From positions 1,933 through 65,932 of the forward strand of contig DTUY01000018.1 in assembly GCA_012963885.1 (NCBI GenBank): DNA of 64,000 bases. Direction: 5' to 3'. The stretch comes from Candidatus Poribacteria bacterium. GTDB taxonomy: Bacteria > Poribacteria > WGA-4E > UBA9662. Shown here piece by piece: positions 54,950 to 64,000 of this stretch; within the stretch, counting starts at the first letter, position 1; each line of letters starts with the position of its first letter. The notes below the pieces were generated by a model. The model did not search any database and was not told where the DNA came from. It saw only the letters and a list, made by a program, of their open reading frames with translations. Position numbers and translations under genes: made by a program.

Positions 54950-55927
54950 TCATGGGATTTTTCGTAGGATCGAGACAAGAGCAATCTTTAGAATTAATAG
55001 GATTGTTGCAGGGAACATAAAGTAGCCTGCAAGTTCTTTGTGCCGGATAAATTCTGTCGTCTCGATTTTGGTGGTTTCAAGCTGATTGATTTCCTGGTAT
55101 ATTTCAGCAAGTTTATGTTCATCAGTTGCTCGGAAATAACGCCCATTAGTGATTTCTGCAATCTGTTTTAGTGATTCTTCGTCAACATACGCACGGATTG
55201 GTCGATACCGTTTTCCAAATATGGGATCATGATATGGTATCAAGGCGCCTTCCTCCGTGCCAACACCGATAGTATAAACCTTAATGCCAATTGTCTTGGC
55301 GGCGTTTGCAGCTGTAATTGGGTCGATCTCGCCAGCATTGTTTTCCCCATCGGTAAGCAGAATAATTGTCTTACTTTTGGTTGTGGAATGGCGTAAACGG
55401 TTAGTCGCGTTGGCTAATGCTAAACCGATGGCAGTGCCATCCTCGATTATTCCAATTTCGACTTCTTTTAGTAGCTTAACTAGCATTAGGTAATCTGTTG
55501 TCAGCGGACAAAGCGCAATGCTTTTGCCTGAAAAAACAACCAGTCCGATTCGGTCGTTTCGGCGATCCTGCAGAAATGATCGAATCACCGATTTCGCCGC
55601 CTGCAAACGGTTTACTGGTTCGAAATCTTCCGCTCTCATGCTTCCTGAGATATCAAGAACGAGCAAAATGTCGATACCTTCGGATGTAGTTTTTTCGATG
55701 CTTTGCGTGGATTGTGGTCGAGTGAGAGCGATAATGATTAACACAATAATGCACCAATGGATAAAGTCGAGCGAACGGAATACCGAAATGCGAAAAGTAT
55801 TTCGGTTTTGATGAATCAATTTGGTATCCGAAAACAGAATGCCGGCGTTTTTTCTTTTTCGCAGGAATATGACGATTAACGGAATAAGAGGAATCAGAAT
55901 GAAAAATATGGGATTGCCAAATCTCAT
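54950..55927 (-). CDS. BatA-like von Willebrand factor A domain membrane protein
   Basis: 325 residues. Two N-terminal hydrophobic segments (residues 5-22 and about 52-68, 'WCIIVLIIIALTRP') precede a VWA domain with a complete MIDAS: 'LVLDISGSMRAEDF', 'EDGTAIGLALANATNRL', 'IILLTDGENNAGEI'. One C-terminal membrane segment follows. The family accompanies MoxR ATPases in Bacteroides aerotolerance-type operons, but no moxR or batB is present here. The ATG at 55927 begins three bases after the upstream gene's stop region; an in-frame ATG at 56038 lies inside that gene and is less likely. Confidence 0.82.
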   Translation of the reverse strand: MRFGNPIFFILIPLIPLIVIFLRKRKNAGILFSDTKLIHQNRNTFRISVFRSLDFIHWCIIVLIIIALTRPQSTQSIEKTTSEGIDILLVLDISGSMRAEDFEPVNRLQAAKSVIRSFLQDRRNDRIGLVVFSGKSIALCPLTTDYLMLVKLLKEVEIGIIEDGTAIGLALANATNRLRHSTTKSKTIILLTDGENNAGEIDPITAANAAKTIGIKVYTIGVGTEEGALIPYHDPIFGKRYRPIRAYVDEESLKQIAEITNGRYFRATDEHKLAEIYQEINQLETTKIETTEFIRHKELAGYFMFPATILLILKIALVSILRKIP

Positions 55928-55931
55928 CACT

Positions 55932-56972
55932 TTACTGCCATGTGACGGGAATCGGTCGCTTGGCTTGTGAGTGAGTATAATTTGTACTGTCGGTAAGGCT
56001 ATTTCCAAAAATGGATCGGATACAGAGCGCAATACCAATCACGCTGGCAACGACAAAGGTGATTTCACCAACATGGTAAAAGGAAGGGATTCTTACGGCT
56101 AGCCCATAAATTGCGTATCCGATGATAATCTTAATTGCTTGTACTTTTTGCTGTGGCCATATGGTATTACCGATTGAAAGAAAGATAGCGGTTTTTCCAT
56201 ATATGGACATAACCAATAACCCAGACATGATAATCAGTACAAGCGGAATTCCAATAATTGAGAGGACTCCAAACATAATCGAGTAAGGTATTACGATAGC
56301 TGTTATCAGACCGATGACAGCGCTGCCGAATGGACGTCGCACAATGATTTGTGCCATGTTTTGCGCTTGCTGGGAGAAAATTGTACCGATGCCCGCATAA
56401 GTTAATGCCATTGTCAATAGTATGGATGCGTGCCAAAACAGTTCCCAGTTTTTAGACATTCCCCAGTGTTCCTGTAAGTGCAAAAAAGGGTCCCATATAA
56501 GTGGTACCACATGATAAATCATAAATTTCCAAATGCCAATTTCTTGATAATTATTGCGCTGTAAAGTCTGTTTCCAATCGTCACTTTTATCTGTCCCGCG
56601 AATTCGCCCGAAAATGGTTTTGACTGTTCCTTCCACTGACGCACTGGTTCCAATATCAATATTGCCGCGAAAAACAGTTACATGTCCGTTGACATGACCT
56701 TCGATAGTTGCGTTGCCAAATAAAATAGTCATACTATCAACCGACTGATTTTCTGCTAAATGGAAATCCTCCCAAAACTTTAAAATGACAGGCATATTGA
56801 GCGTGTCAGAAAGTGATGTCGATTCTCTCTGATTATTTTCTTCTGTCTCAGCGGAATCAGTGTTTCCTTCTGGGGTGAGTGTCATTTTCATCGGAACTTT
56901 AATTGAATTCTGCGGTATCACCATCAAGGAGATGAAAAATAGCATGATCATCAGATAGATTTTTCCATGCAT
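55932..56972 (-). CDS. Membrane protein with bactofilin/polymer-forming-like segment
   Basis: 346 residues. A signal peptide (MHGKIYLMIMLFFISLMVIP) is followed by a short beta-repeat segment at about 85-120 ('GNATIEGHVNGHVTVFRGNI', 'SASVEGTVKTIFG') similar to polymer-forming cytoskeletal proteins. Four or five membrane helices follow ('ILLTMALTYAGIGTIF', 'VIPYSIMFGVLSIIGIPLVL'). Similar architectures are annotated as polymer-forming or 'DUF' membrane proteins of unknown role. It ends four bases before the VWA gene, indicating one operon. Confidence 0.72.
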   Translation of the reverse strand: MHGKIYLMIMLFFISLMVIPQNSIKVPMKMTLTPEGNTDSAETEENNQRESTSLSDTLNMPVILKFWEDFHLAENQSVDSMTILFGNATIEGHVNGHVTVFRGNIDIGTSASVEGTVKTIFGRIRGTDKSDDWKQTLQRNNYQEIGIWKFMIYHVVPLIWDPFLHLQEHWGMSKNWELFWHASILLTMALTYAGIGTIFSQQAQNMAQIIVRRPFGSAVIGLITAIVIPYSIMFGVLSIIGIPLVLIIMSGLLVMSIYGKTAIFLSIGNTIWPQQKVQAIKIIIGYAIYGLAVRIPSFYHVGEITFVVASVIGIALCIRSIFGNSLTDSTNYTHSQAKRPIPVTWQ

Positions 56973-57181
56973 TTAGCGCCTCTGTGAAGATTATGTTTAC
57001 AAATAAGTATGGACTATATTATATTTTGAAAAATTTGTCAACTTTATTCTTTGTTACACAAGGGTGCGGTGGGTTTTCGCGGTTTTCCGTATAGTTGACG
57101 TCAAATGTTATTAAGATTATAATGATTTTTCGCATTTATATTGTTGAATTACTATATGGTGTATAGGAAGTGTGAATAGTT

Positions 57182-57742
57182 ATGTTTAAAAAAAATAGCT
57201 ATCCAAGTGTCTTTGAAATTACTGAGCAGCACGATGATGCACTAGATACAATTGAGATGGAGCCCTCTGCGACAGTTGAACATCACCTTGGGACAATTAT
57301 TGCCGATCTCAGAATTTTCAGAGGCGACATTGTTAAACTAAATGAGAATAGCAAGAAACTTGAAAATGCAATTGACTTAATGCAACGAGAATTTGCCGAT
57401 TACCGTGGTACAATAGAAGAGAAACTAAATCTATTAGTTAAAAATACTGCCCATATTTTTGCCTTGCAACATATAGGGGAAGATTCCAAAGATAACAAGA
57501 ACAATGATGATGTTGACAGTACTGCAATGGATCTAACATTTATCACTGAGTTTCAAACACAGGTGTTGAAAGAAATTCAAGAATTTAAGAAGAAAATGAC
57601 AGCATTGATAGAAACTCATAGTCAGCTTGAGCATACAACTGCTAGCTCTCAGAGTGAAATTAAGGCCAAAATGTTTGAGTTACAATCGAGGGTTCGAAAT
57701 CAACTTGAAGGTTTTCTCCAGAATCTGTTTATAACAAAATAG
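57182..57742 (+). CDS. Hypothetical coiled-coil protein
   Basis: 186 residues, cytoplasmic, predicted almost wholly helical with heptad-like stretches ('VKLNENSKKLENAIDLMQRE', 'LKEIQEFKKKMTALIETHSQ'). Family not recognised. No signal peptide or membrane segment. The ribosome site is weak. The 209 bases before it are AT-rich and hold no gene. Confidence 0.65.
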   Translation: MFKKNSYPSVFEITEQHDDALDTIEMEPSATVEHHLGTIIADLRIFRGDIVKLNENSKKLENAIDLMQREFADYRGTIEEKLNLLVKNTAHIFALQHIGEDSKDNKNNDDVDSTAMDLTFITEFQTQVLKEIQEFKKKMTALIETHSQLEHTTASSQSEIKAKMFELQSRVRNQLEGFLQNLFITK

Positions 57743-57823
57743 AATCGATAAGACAGTTAGGATTTTAGAAGATAGTTTGAGTATCATTTGAATAATCAAT
57801 CTGCTTAGGGAAGGGATTGAATT

Positions 57824-58434
57824 ATGAAGATTATAAAGCTTGAAACTTTTCTGGTTGAACCAAGGTGGCTTTTCCTGGAGATTCATACAGATCAAGGATT
57901 AGTTGGTCTGGGCTAGCCGATTCTTGAAGATTGGGCCAAGACATGCGCGACTGCTGTTGAAGAATTGGAAACATATTTAATCGGAAGGGATCCACGTCGT
58001 GTCGTTCATCATTGGCAGGCTAATGTATCGGCACGCTTTCTATCGTGGAGGTCCTATTCTTACCGGTGCACTGAGTGGCGTTGAACAGGCGCTCTGAGAT
58101 TTAGTAGGTAAAGCATTAGGTGTGTGCCGGTTTATCAACTTTTTGGTGGGCCAGCACGTAACTGTGTTCGTATTTACAGAGGAGAGGGAAGCCCTGAGGG
58201 TGTCAAGGAAGGAATTGGGCAAGGGTTTACCGCCTTAAAATTCAGGAACACACGACTTTGGGCGAGGGTTATCTCAAAAATCCCTTTGTATTTAAAGATG
58301 GTTTCGTGGAATTACCCGCTGGTCCGGGGTTGGGTATTGAGTTGGATGAGGATGCGATTGCTAATAAGATAGATCACGATTGGAAGAATCCTGAATCGTA
58401 CCTGCAAGACGATGATTCGGTTGTCGATTGGTAG
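57824..58434 (+). pseudogene. Decayed mandelate racemase / muconate lactonizing enzyme family gene (galactonate dehydratase-like)
   Basis: The remains read as an enolase-superfamily sugar-acid dehydratase: 'MKIIKLETFLVEPRWLFLEI', 'HWQA', then in a second frame 'MYRHAFYRGGPILTGALSGV' and in a third 'PVYQLFGGPARNCVRIY', ending 'DHDWKNPESYLQDDDSVVDW'. Damage includes a TAG at 57914 where Glu is expected, a TGA near 58095 where Trp is expected, at least two frameshifts, and loss of roughly half the gene, including the metal ligands. An AAGGGA ribosome site still precedes the ATG. It is clearly not functional. Confidence 0.85.
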
Positions 58435-58463
58435 TCGGCCATCAATCTTCTTAGTGGACTCGA

Positions 58464-61325
58464 ATGAAAAAAGTTGCGCTGATATCGTTGCTGTTTTGGT
58501 TCCTTTGTTCTGGATATACATTTGCACAACGAGCTCCAACAATTAGCGCAATTTTTCCTGCGGGTGGTCAGGTCGGTCAAACAGTGGAGATATCGGTTCG
58601 GGGATCTGACCTAGACGGTGCGCACACGCTGATCGTTAGTGGCAGTCGTGGCGTGACAGGGGAACTTTTTTCCGCCGGCGGAAAGGTTGATACAACCTAC
58701 AAGTCTCTGTTTGAAGATACGTGTGCGCAGTGCCATGAACTCCGTTCACCAAGAAACAGATCAATGACACCTTCTCAATGGGAGGCTGTTGTTGACCGAA
58801 TGATTAGTGAAAAGGGTGCGCCAATCGACAGTAGTGACAGAGACAATATTTTGGTCTACCTGAAATCTGCCGCCAGAGCAAGCGGTGGACTGACAGCACA
58901 ACTCCAGATTGAGCCGGATGCTGTTCTGGGTAGACGCGAAATTCGGGTTGTCGGCAAGCACGGTGGATCCACTGCCTTTCCATTTGAAATTGATTGTCAA
59001 ACCGAAACAATTGATACCGAACCAAATGATTTAATCACAGATGCGGTAAGGGCTAACCCGCCAATCATTATCAACGGTATAATTAAACAGAACGGCGATC
59101 AGGACTACTTTTCTTTCCTTGCCAAAGCTGGAGATCGGTATATTTTTAATATTAAAGCCTACCGCCTTGATAATTCCAGTCAACAGTTTTTTAATCCAAC
59201 GATTATCCTGTTTTCGGAAAAGGGAGAAGAACTTGCTCATAGCAACGGTTTTTATGCGTTTGATCCCTTGATCGATTATGTGTTTCAAACTGAAGGGGTT
59301 TATTATCTCTGTATTCGGGATTTGCTTTATCGAGGGAGTCCCGCTTGTGTCTATCGATTAACGATGGGGAATCTCCCTTATAATACGTACTTGTTTCCGA
59401 CTGGTGGTCAGCTTGGATCTGTTATCGAAAGCACTATTGGCGGTACAAATTTGACCAAAGCTCCATGGCAAATAGATCTCACCAATGAAACTGAGGGGCT
59501 GAAACAGATTGATACTCCTTATGGAGTTTTTCCCTTTATCGTTAGCAAAGTAACTTCGCTTGTTGAAGCTGACATAAACATTCAAGATAAGTTATTCAGT
59601 AGTGTCGGGGCGACGGACGCTGAGGCAGAAATTCTTTTTCAGACGAAATGTGTCCAATGTCACGAACCTCGGTCACCCAGCAATCGTCCGCTTACGGCTG
59701 ATGATTGGGCCGTAACTATTCAACGGATGGGCGAGAAACAGAATTCGGATATTTCGCCTTCAGAAGCGGCGCGAATCATTACTTTTTTCAATTCTGAAAT
59801 TACACGCCTGAGTCAATTGACGGCCAGCCGAATCCAATTGGCGCAGAGAATTGAAGTTCCTGTTGCTGTCAGTGGTCGTATTTCCCAACCCGGTGAAGTT
59901 GATTATTATCGTTTTACAATTCCAGAAGCCAAAACACTTGATGATTGGTGGGTGATCCATCCATTCGATAATCCTGACGAATCTGGGTTTGATATTGCTT
60001 ATTCGCCTGAAAAGGAGATCAACCTTGAACAGGAATACATCGGTAAGAACAACCGTAAACTGAAATGGTACAAAACCACTGGGTCTGGTGAGAGCGCTTT
60101 TTCAAATGTGCCGGAAGACGATGTCATCGGGTATGCGCTGACTTATATTGACTCGGAGACTGAACGGACAGAAATTCTGTCGCTTGGATCTGATGATGGA
60201 ATCAAGGTCTGGGTAAATGACCAGCTAATCTGGAGTAATTTTGTCCATCGCGCGCTGGCGCCGGCTCAGGATGTTATAGCCTTGCCGCTGAAAAAGGGCT
60301 CGAATAAACTGCTGATCAAAATTTCAAATGGTTGGGGGCCTTGGGGATTTCTGGCTTTGATTGGCGGTTATGCCATTGAACTTACCGCGGAAGCAATAGG
60401 ATCGCCATTGAGTCCCTCACTAACCTTGCTTGATGTACAGGGACAAGTCTTGCAGAATAATGCCGGTATCGGAGGAACCCGAAATGCACGGATTGATTAT
60501 AGTTTTCGGAATGTAGGGGACTACGCTGTCAGAATTGAGGACGCGACCGAATCGGCCGGCGTCGCTTACACCTACCACCTGAGTATCTCACCGGCAGCCC
60601 CCGATTTTGCCATTACTGTGACGCCAGCTAATCCGAACGTTGGACGAAAAGGCACACGTCTACTGACAGTGACAGCCACGCGACGCGTTGGATTTACGGG
60701 AGATATTGAGATTCTGGTTGAAAGCTTACCGGATGGAGTTATAGCTAGTTCGGGAGCAATCCTTAAGGACATGACACAGGGATTTATCACTTTGACTGCG
60801 GCTGGAGATGCGCAGTTAGGGTATCGTGTTGTTAACATCATTGGACGTGTGAAAACGGCGGGGAATCATTATCTCCGTCGGGTAGCGACTCCAATCGAAA
60901 TCTATCGGATCCAGAATCAAAACCGGACCGTTCAACGAAAAAGCATTATCGTTGGAGTTGTTGAAATACCGAAATTGACGCTTGAAGTGGTTCCCAATCA
61001 AATATCGGTTTCACCAGAAAAATCTGCCAAGTTGAAGATAATAGCCAACCGTTATAGTTCTCGGCAGAATTTGACTTTGTCCATTTTGGGATTGCCGTCT
61101 GGTGTAAGGTTGGAACGTGCTTTTACGGTATTAGATCAAAGCCAGTCCGAGACGGAAATAGAGATATTCCCGAATATTGTTGGATCAGGTGTTGGCAATC
61201 AGCGTCAAAACCCATTCGTGGGTCGTGAACTCGCCGTAAGTCCGTATAATATTGTGGTTAACGCTTCAGTTGGTAATCAGTTGGTAGCGAGTAGTCCAGT
61301 AACTAAACTTCTGATTACGAAATAG
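58464..61325 (+). CDS. Secreted protein with two CxxCH heme-c-type motifs and PPC-like domains
   Basis: 953 residues. After a signal peptide (MKKVALISLLFWFLCSGYTFA) comes an IPT-like segment ('ISAIFPAGGQVGQTVEISV'). A cytochrome-like helical insert follows with 'CAQCHELRSPRNRSM' (about residue 86), then a PPC (pre-peptidase C-terminal) domain ('QDYFSFLAKAGDRYIFNI'). A second heme-like insert 'CVQCHEPRSPSNRPL' (about 395) and a second PPC-like domain come next, then Ig-like repeats. The two inserts share 'CxQCHE-RSPxNR' and are clearly duplicated. It should be a periplasmic or surface c-type cytochrome; a methionine axial ligand ('DRMISEKG', 'QRMGEKQN') is plausible. The electron partner is unknown. 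Start ATG, no strong ribosome site. Confidence 0.82.
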   Translation: MKKVALISLLFWFLCSGYTFAQRAPTISAIFPAGGQVGQTVEISVRGSDLDGAHTLIVSGSRGVTGELFSAGGKVDTTYKSLFEDTCAQCHELRSPRNRSMTPSQWEAVVDRMISEKGAPIDSSDRDNILVYLKSAARASGGLTAQLQIEPDAVLGRREIRVVGKHGGSTAFPFEIDCQTETIDTEPNDLITDAVRANPPIIINGIIKQNGDQDYFSFLAKAGDRYIFNIKAYRLDNSSQQFFNPTIILFSEKGEELAHSNGFYAFDPLIDYVFQTEGVYYLCIRDLLYRGSPACVYRLTMGNLPYNTYLFPTGGQLGSVIESTIGGTNLTKAPWQIDLTNETEGLKQIDTPYGVFPFIVSKVTSLVEADINIQDKLFSSVGATDAEAEILFQTKCVQCHEPRSPSNRPLTADDWAVTIQRMGEKQNSDISPSEAARIITFFNSEITRLSQLTASRIQLAQRIEVPVAVSGRISQPGEVDYYRFTIPEAKTLDDWWVIHPFDNPDESGFDIAYSPEKEINLEQEYIGKNNRKLKWYKTTGSGESAFSNVPEDDVIGYALTYIDSETERTEILSLGSDDGIKVWVNDQLIWSNFVHRALAPAQDVIALPLKKGSNKLLIKISNGWGPWGFLALIGGYAIELTAEAIGSPLSPSLTLLDVQGQVLQNNAGIGGTRNARIDYSFRNVGDYAVRIEDATESAGVAYTYHLSISPAAPDFAITVTPANPNVGRKGTRLLTVTATRRVGFTGDIEILVESLPDGVIASSGAILKDMTQGFITLTAAGDAQLGYRVVNIIGRVKTAGNHYLRRVATPIEIYRIQNQNRTVQRKSIIVGVVEIPKLTLEVVPNQISVSPEKSAKLKIIANRYSSRQNLTLSILGLPSGVRLERAFTVLDQSQSETEIEIFPNIVGSGVGNQRQNPFVGRELAVSPYNIVVNASVGNQLVASSPVTKLLITK

Positions 61326-61372
61326 TTCAATAGTTGATTTTCTTTCCTAGCTAAAAAGGTAAGGCAAAAAAT

Positions 61373-63453
61373 ATGAAATTAGGTGATCTTGGTTTGTCGG
61401 CTAACGGCTTGTTAATCAATCGAATTAGCTGGAAACACCTTTTTGTCCTATTTCTCATTCTTCATATCATACCAATCTGGATTTTTTCCTTCTTCCCTTC
61501 TCAGGATGGTGTCAGCCATATTTACAATGCCCATGTACTCAAAGAGTATCATAGGCACGAAAACTATATCATTAGGGATGTTTGGCAACTCAACCTGACA
61601 GTCTTCCCCAATTGGCTCTCGCACATTAGCCTTACCGGAATGCTGTATGTCTTCCCACCGATTATAGCAGAAAAAATTCTGCTAACATTGATGATTATCG
61701 GTATTCCAATTTCGTTTTTGTATTTCTTGAACGCCATTCACAAAGAGAATGCATGGGTGTTCAGTTGGCTGGGTTTTATTTTTTCTTATAATTATTTGCT
61801 CTACATGGGATTCTACAACTTCACCATTTCGATTTCGTTCTTCTTTTTAAGTTTTGGTTACTGGTGGCGTCACAAAGACGGAATGGAAGTTAATAACTTA
61901 ATTGTTTTTTATAGTATCCTGCTATTAACTTACCTTTCACACTTCGTTTCTTTTGGCTTAGTTTTACTTGCCATCTCAGTTTGCCAAATCTGCCTGTGCG
62001 GGGTCGGGATAATCTCTGAAACTTGGCGTGACCGATCAACTAGGGTTTTTTTTCGTGGTCTTCGACCGTTAGTTCAGTTTGCTGGTTACATTTTACCAAT
62101 CTATTTTGTTTTAGCGACCTATTACTTACAGAGTTTGAGGGATCACAATTCAGGGAATTACAGGGGGATTGAATGGGTTTGGGAATACTTCTGGGGAGTT
62201 AAATCAATCGTCTATTTTACCGATTGGCATATTCCAGTAAATCAAGCTTTACTGGGAGTTTTGGGATTAGCCGTAGTGATGTCCTTGGTTTATCGTATAC
62301 TTCGGAAGGAGTGGATCAAAAAGAGTGATTCGTTTCTACTCATCTCAATTATTTTTACATTTATGTTCTTCAGGGCGCCATGGTCCTTTGGTCCGGGGGA
62401 TGGATAAACGACCGAATACACTTATATATTTTGTTGATGCTTGTGCCTTGGCTAATCCATAATGGGCATAGGATTCTCCAAATCGGATTTACTCTGGCTC
62501 TGGTAGTCATCACACTTTTGCATTTTGGTCGAACGGCATATGATCATGGGCGATTGAGCATGGAGATAGCTGAGGAAGTTTCCGCTGTTGATCTGATTGA
62601 ACCTCATACCACATACACAATTCGCAGCCCAAGCTGGAATAAATCCGATTCGTTAGGAGTCGTTAAGTATGTTGCTCCATTTGTGCATGCAGTAGCCCTT
62701 TATGGCACAGTGAATAAGGATATTGGACACCTAGCAAATTATGAAGCCAGCTATAATTATTTTCCTGTCAATCATTTCAATCACTCATACTATAGTGGTA
62801 AAGAAGATTACGTCATTGCATGGGCATATCCAGAAGCTGAGGAATTTTCCGACCTGACACCTAACTTTGATCTGATCCACTCAATCAAGAATCTGAAAAT
62901 ATTTCGTCGAAAACAGACAAATGATTTAGATCTCTCAGCTTGGTATCAAGCTGATGATGGTCGTTTGGCAATCAAATTTGATTTTCAAGGAAGTAGTTCT
63001 GAACTTGCCAATGGATGTCAGTTAGTTACTAAAGATCATCGCTATACTTATGGGAAATTCGGTTGGGTAACACAACCTCCGCATACTGAGTTTTCAGGGG
63101 ACAAGAAAATTGACTCACTGCCTCGCGATTGCGTTAGTGGAACTCAAGACGGAGTATTCAAGCTTAATCTGCCGAATGGTGACTATCGGATAACGAGCTA
63201 TTTCTGTTCAGTTGATGCTGGTGAGCACAAAGTGTATCTGATGGCCAATAGCCGGAAAGTGATCAAGAAGTTAATCGTACCAAGCGATAAAGCGGTAATT
63301 AAGAGGACTTATGCTGTTAACGTAACAGATAGAGAACTGACTCAGGTTATTTATACTTCTAGGGAGCGTGTGCAGCGTGGCACTGGTAAACACAACCATT
63401 GGGTTTGGAATGGCTTTGTGATTGAAAAATCACAAACCAATAGCCAGCTGTAG
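61373..63453 (+). pseudogene. Multi-pass membrane glycosyltransferase-like protein with malectin-like C-terminus, split by a frameshift
   Basis: Two overlapping frames (61373-62407 and 62380-63453) read as one protein of about 694 residues. The first gives around eight membrane segments ('HLFVLFLILHIIPIWIFSF', then 'FPSQDGVSHIYNAHVLKEY', an acidic loop typical of GT-C enzymes). The second begins with further membrane segments and ends in a soluble beta domain ('LAIKFDFQGSSSELANG', 'YGKFGWVTQPP') like malectin/galactose-binding folds. In the G5 run at 62395-62399, adding one G, or a -1 slip, joins 'APWSFGPG' to 'GWINDRIHLY'. It may be a sequencing error, a true mutation, phase variation or a programmed shift. 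Function inferred as sugar transfer at the membrane. Confidence 0.65.
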
Positions 63454-63589
63454 AGGCAAAGTAGCACCCATCAACCAGGCAGGGCTATGAAGATTGTACC
63501 AAGTTCCATTTGTTTGTTTTTTGCTTTTGAATTCACACTGATTAGTAGGCAGCAATCAAGTTAAAACTGGGATGAAAGGAAGTTCCATT

Positions 63590-64000
63590 GTGAAACACAT
63601 CGGAGTAATTGGGCTAGGGAATATGGGTATGGCCATGGCCAATAATATTATTGGGAGTGGGTTTATCCTCACCGGCTATGATTTGGAGGACAGCCGCCTC
63701 CAAGCACTAAAGGATCTGGGCGGTAAGATAGCTCAAAGTCCGCAAGAGGTCGGGCAACAGGCTGATGCGGTATTCGTGATGGTGCTTAACGGAGAACAGG
63801 TTTATCAAGTAGTGGCTGGCGACGACGGCCTATTGAAAAGTATGAAAGCTGGTTCCACTATCATTGTCACAGCCACAATTGAACCAAGGGAAATTCGGGA
63901 AGTCGCCGAGGTTATCTTTGCCAAAGGGGTCAACCTGATTGACACACCGGTTAGTGGTGGAAAGTCCGGTGCAGAAGCTGGAACCCTCACCATGATGGCC
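63590..64000 (+). CDS. 3-hydroxyisobutyrate dehydrogenase / tartronate semialdehyde reductase family protein (5' part only)
   Basis: The visible 137 codons run off the right edge. The product opens with the Rossmann motif 'KHIGVIGLGNMGMAMANNII' and continues with 'GYDLEDSRLQAL', 'ADAVFVMVLNGEQV' and the substrate motif 'LIDTPVSGGKSGAEAGTLTM', in which 'DxPVSGG' marks beta-hydroxyacid dehydrogenases. I chose GTG 63590, since AAAGGAAG lies just before it; ATG 63572 is an in-frame alternative with no site. The exact substrate (3-hydroxyisobutyrate or 2-hydroxy-3-oxopropionate) is undecided. Confidence 0.85.
   Translation, partial: MKHIGVIGLGNMGMAMANNIIGSGFILTGYDLEDSRLQALKDLGGKIAQSPQEVGQQADAVFVMVLNGEQVYQVVAGDDGLLKSMKAGSTIIVTATIEPREIREVAEVIFAKGVNLIDTPVSGGKSGAEAGTLTMMA

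Noticed and set aside
1-64000. CRISPR arrays, tRNA or rRNA genes, insertion sequences, prophage
   Set aside because: Reading both strands I saw no regularly spaced repeats, tRNA T-arm signatures in the intergenic regions, transposase motifs with inverted ends, or phage genes.

Overview
The window most resembles a Gram-negative bacterium of the candidate phylum Poribacteria or a close relative. The main evidence is the 2014-residue secreted protein at 449-6493. It ends in the 'NYPNPFNPETW ... AAYWNGRNQ ... GVYFYQIQA ... MVILK' type of sorting/FlgD-like domain that recurs in sponge-associated Poribacteria. Supporting evidence is the mix of LamG, malectin-like, F5/8C, Gfo/Idh/MocA, sugar-phosphate isomerase and mandelate-racemase genes. 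The DNA is AT-rich, and lipoproteins and outer-membrane barrels are present. No rRNA, tRNA, CRISPR array, phage or complete insertion sequence was seen.

Layout. 1-6493: two secreted proteins on the minus strand. 7122-11456: sodB, then ilvB-ilvN-ilvC behind an isoleucine-type T-box attenuator. 11555-14802: an envelope cluster (LysM/M23 peptidase, lipoprotein, outer-membrane barrel). 14889-17483: leuC-leuD-pth on the minus strand. 17725-21228: TPR/transglutaminase lipoprotein and an MBL-fold hydrolase. 21246-25908: hisS, aroF (DAHP synthase) and leuA; hisS and aroF each follow a related leader RNA ending in a strong terminator. 25948-32190 (minus): kinase-like protein, F5/8C protein, pepA, oxidoreductase, rsmD, argJ. 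32283-35514 (minus): a redox/metal-type operon. 35762-38863: hypothetical gene, thiD, pncB, small ORF. 39156-47403 (plus): glnS, oxidoreductase, gltX, Ca2+/Na+ exchanger, unknown protein, sugar isomerase, amidotransferase. 47480-56972 (minus): HAD, tricorn-like protease, SIMPL lipoprotein, a large TPR protein, VWA and membrane proteins. 57182-64000 (plus): coiled-coil protein, decayed mandelate-racemase gene, c-heme/PPC protein, frameshifted glycosyltransferase-like gene, partial dehydrogenase.

The most striking region is 32283-35514. A TRASH/TlpA thioredoxin, a BlaI-type repressor, a BlaR1-like M56 membrane peptidase and an outer-membrane protein form one operon. A perfect palindrome fills the 17-base promoter spacer. 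The outer-membrane gene reads in one frame from a signal peptide, whose ATG overlaps the M56 stop, through two UGA codons spaced as U-G-A-U, into the barrel. A hairpin lies just downstream, as expected for a bacterial SECIS. This is a candidate double-selenocysteine protein. Other notable points are the twin hisS/aroF attenuators and a kinase frame with no AUG/GUG/UUG start, which begins directly after the in-frame TAA of the preceding gene.

Metabolically the window is rich in branched-chain amino-acid synthesis (ilvBNC, leuA, leuCD; leuB is not here), aminoacyl-tRNA synthetases (hisS, glnS, gltX), arginine (argJ), aromatic (aroF), thiamine (thiD) and NAD (pncB) genes. All functional calls come from reading the translated sequence, without database searches.
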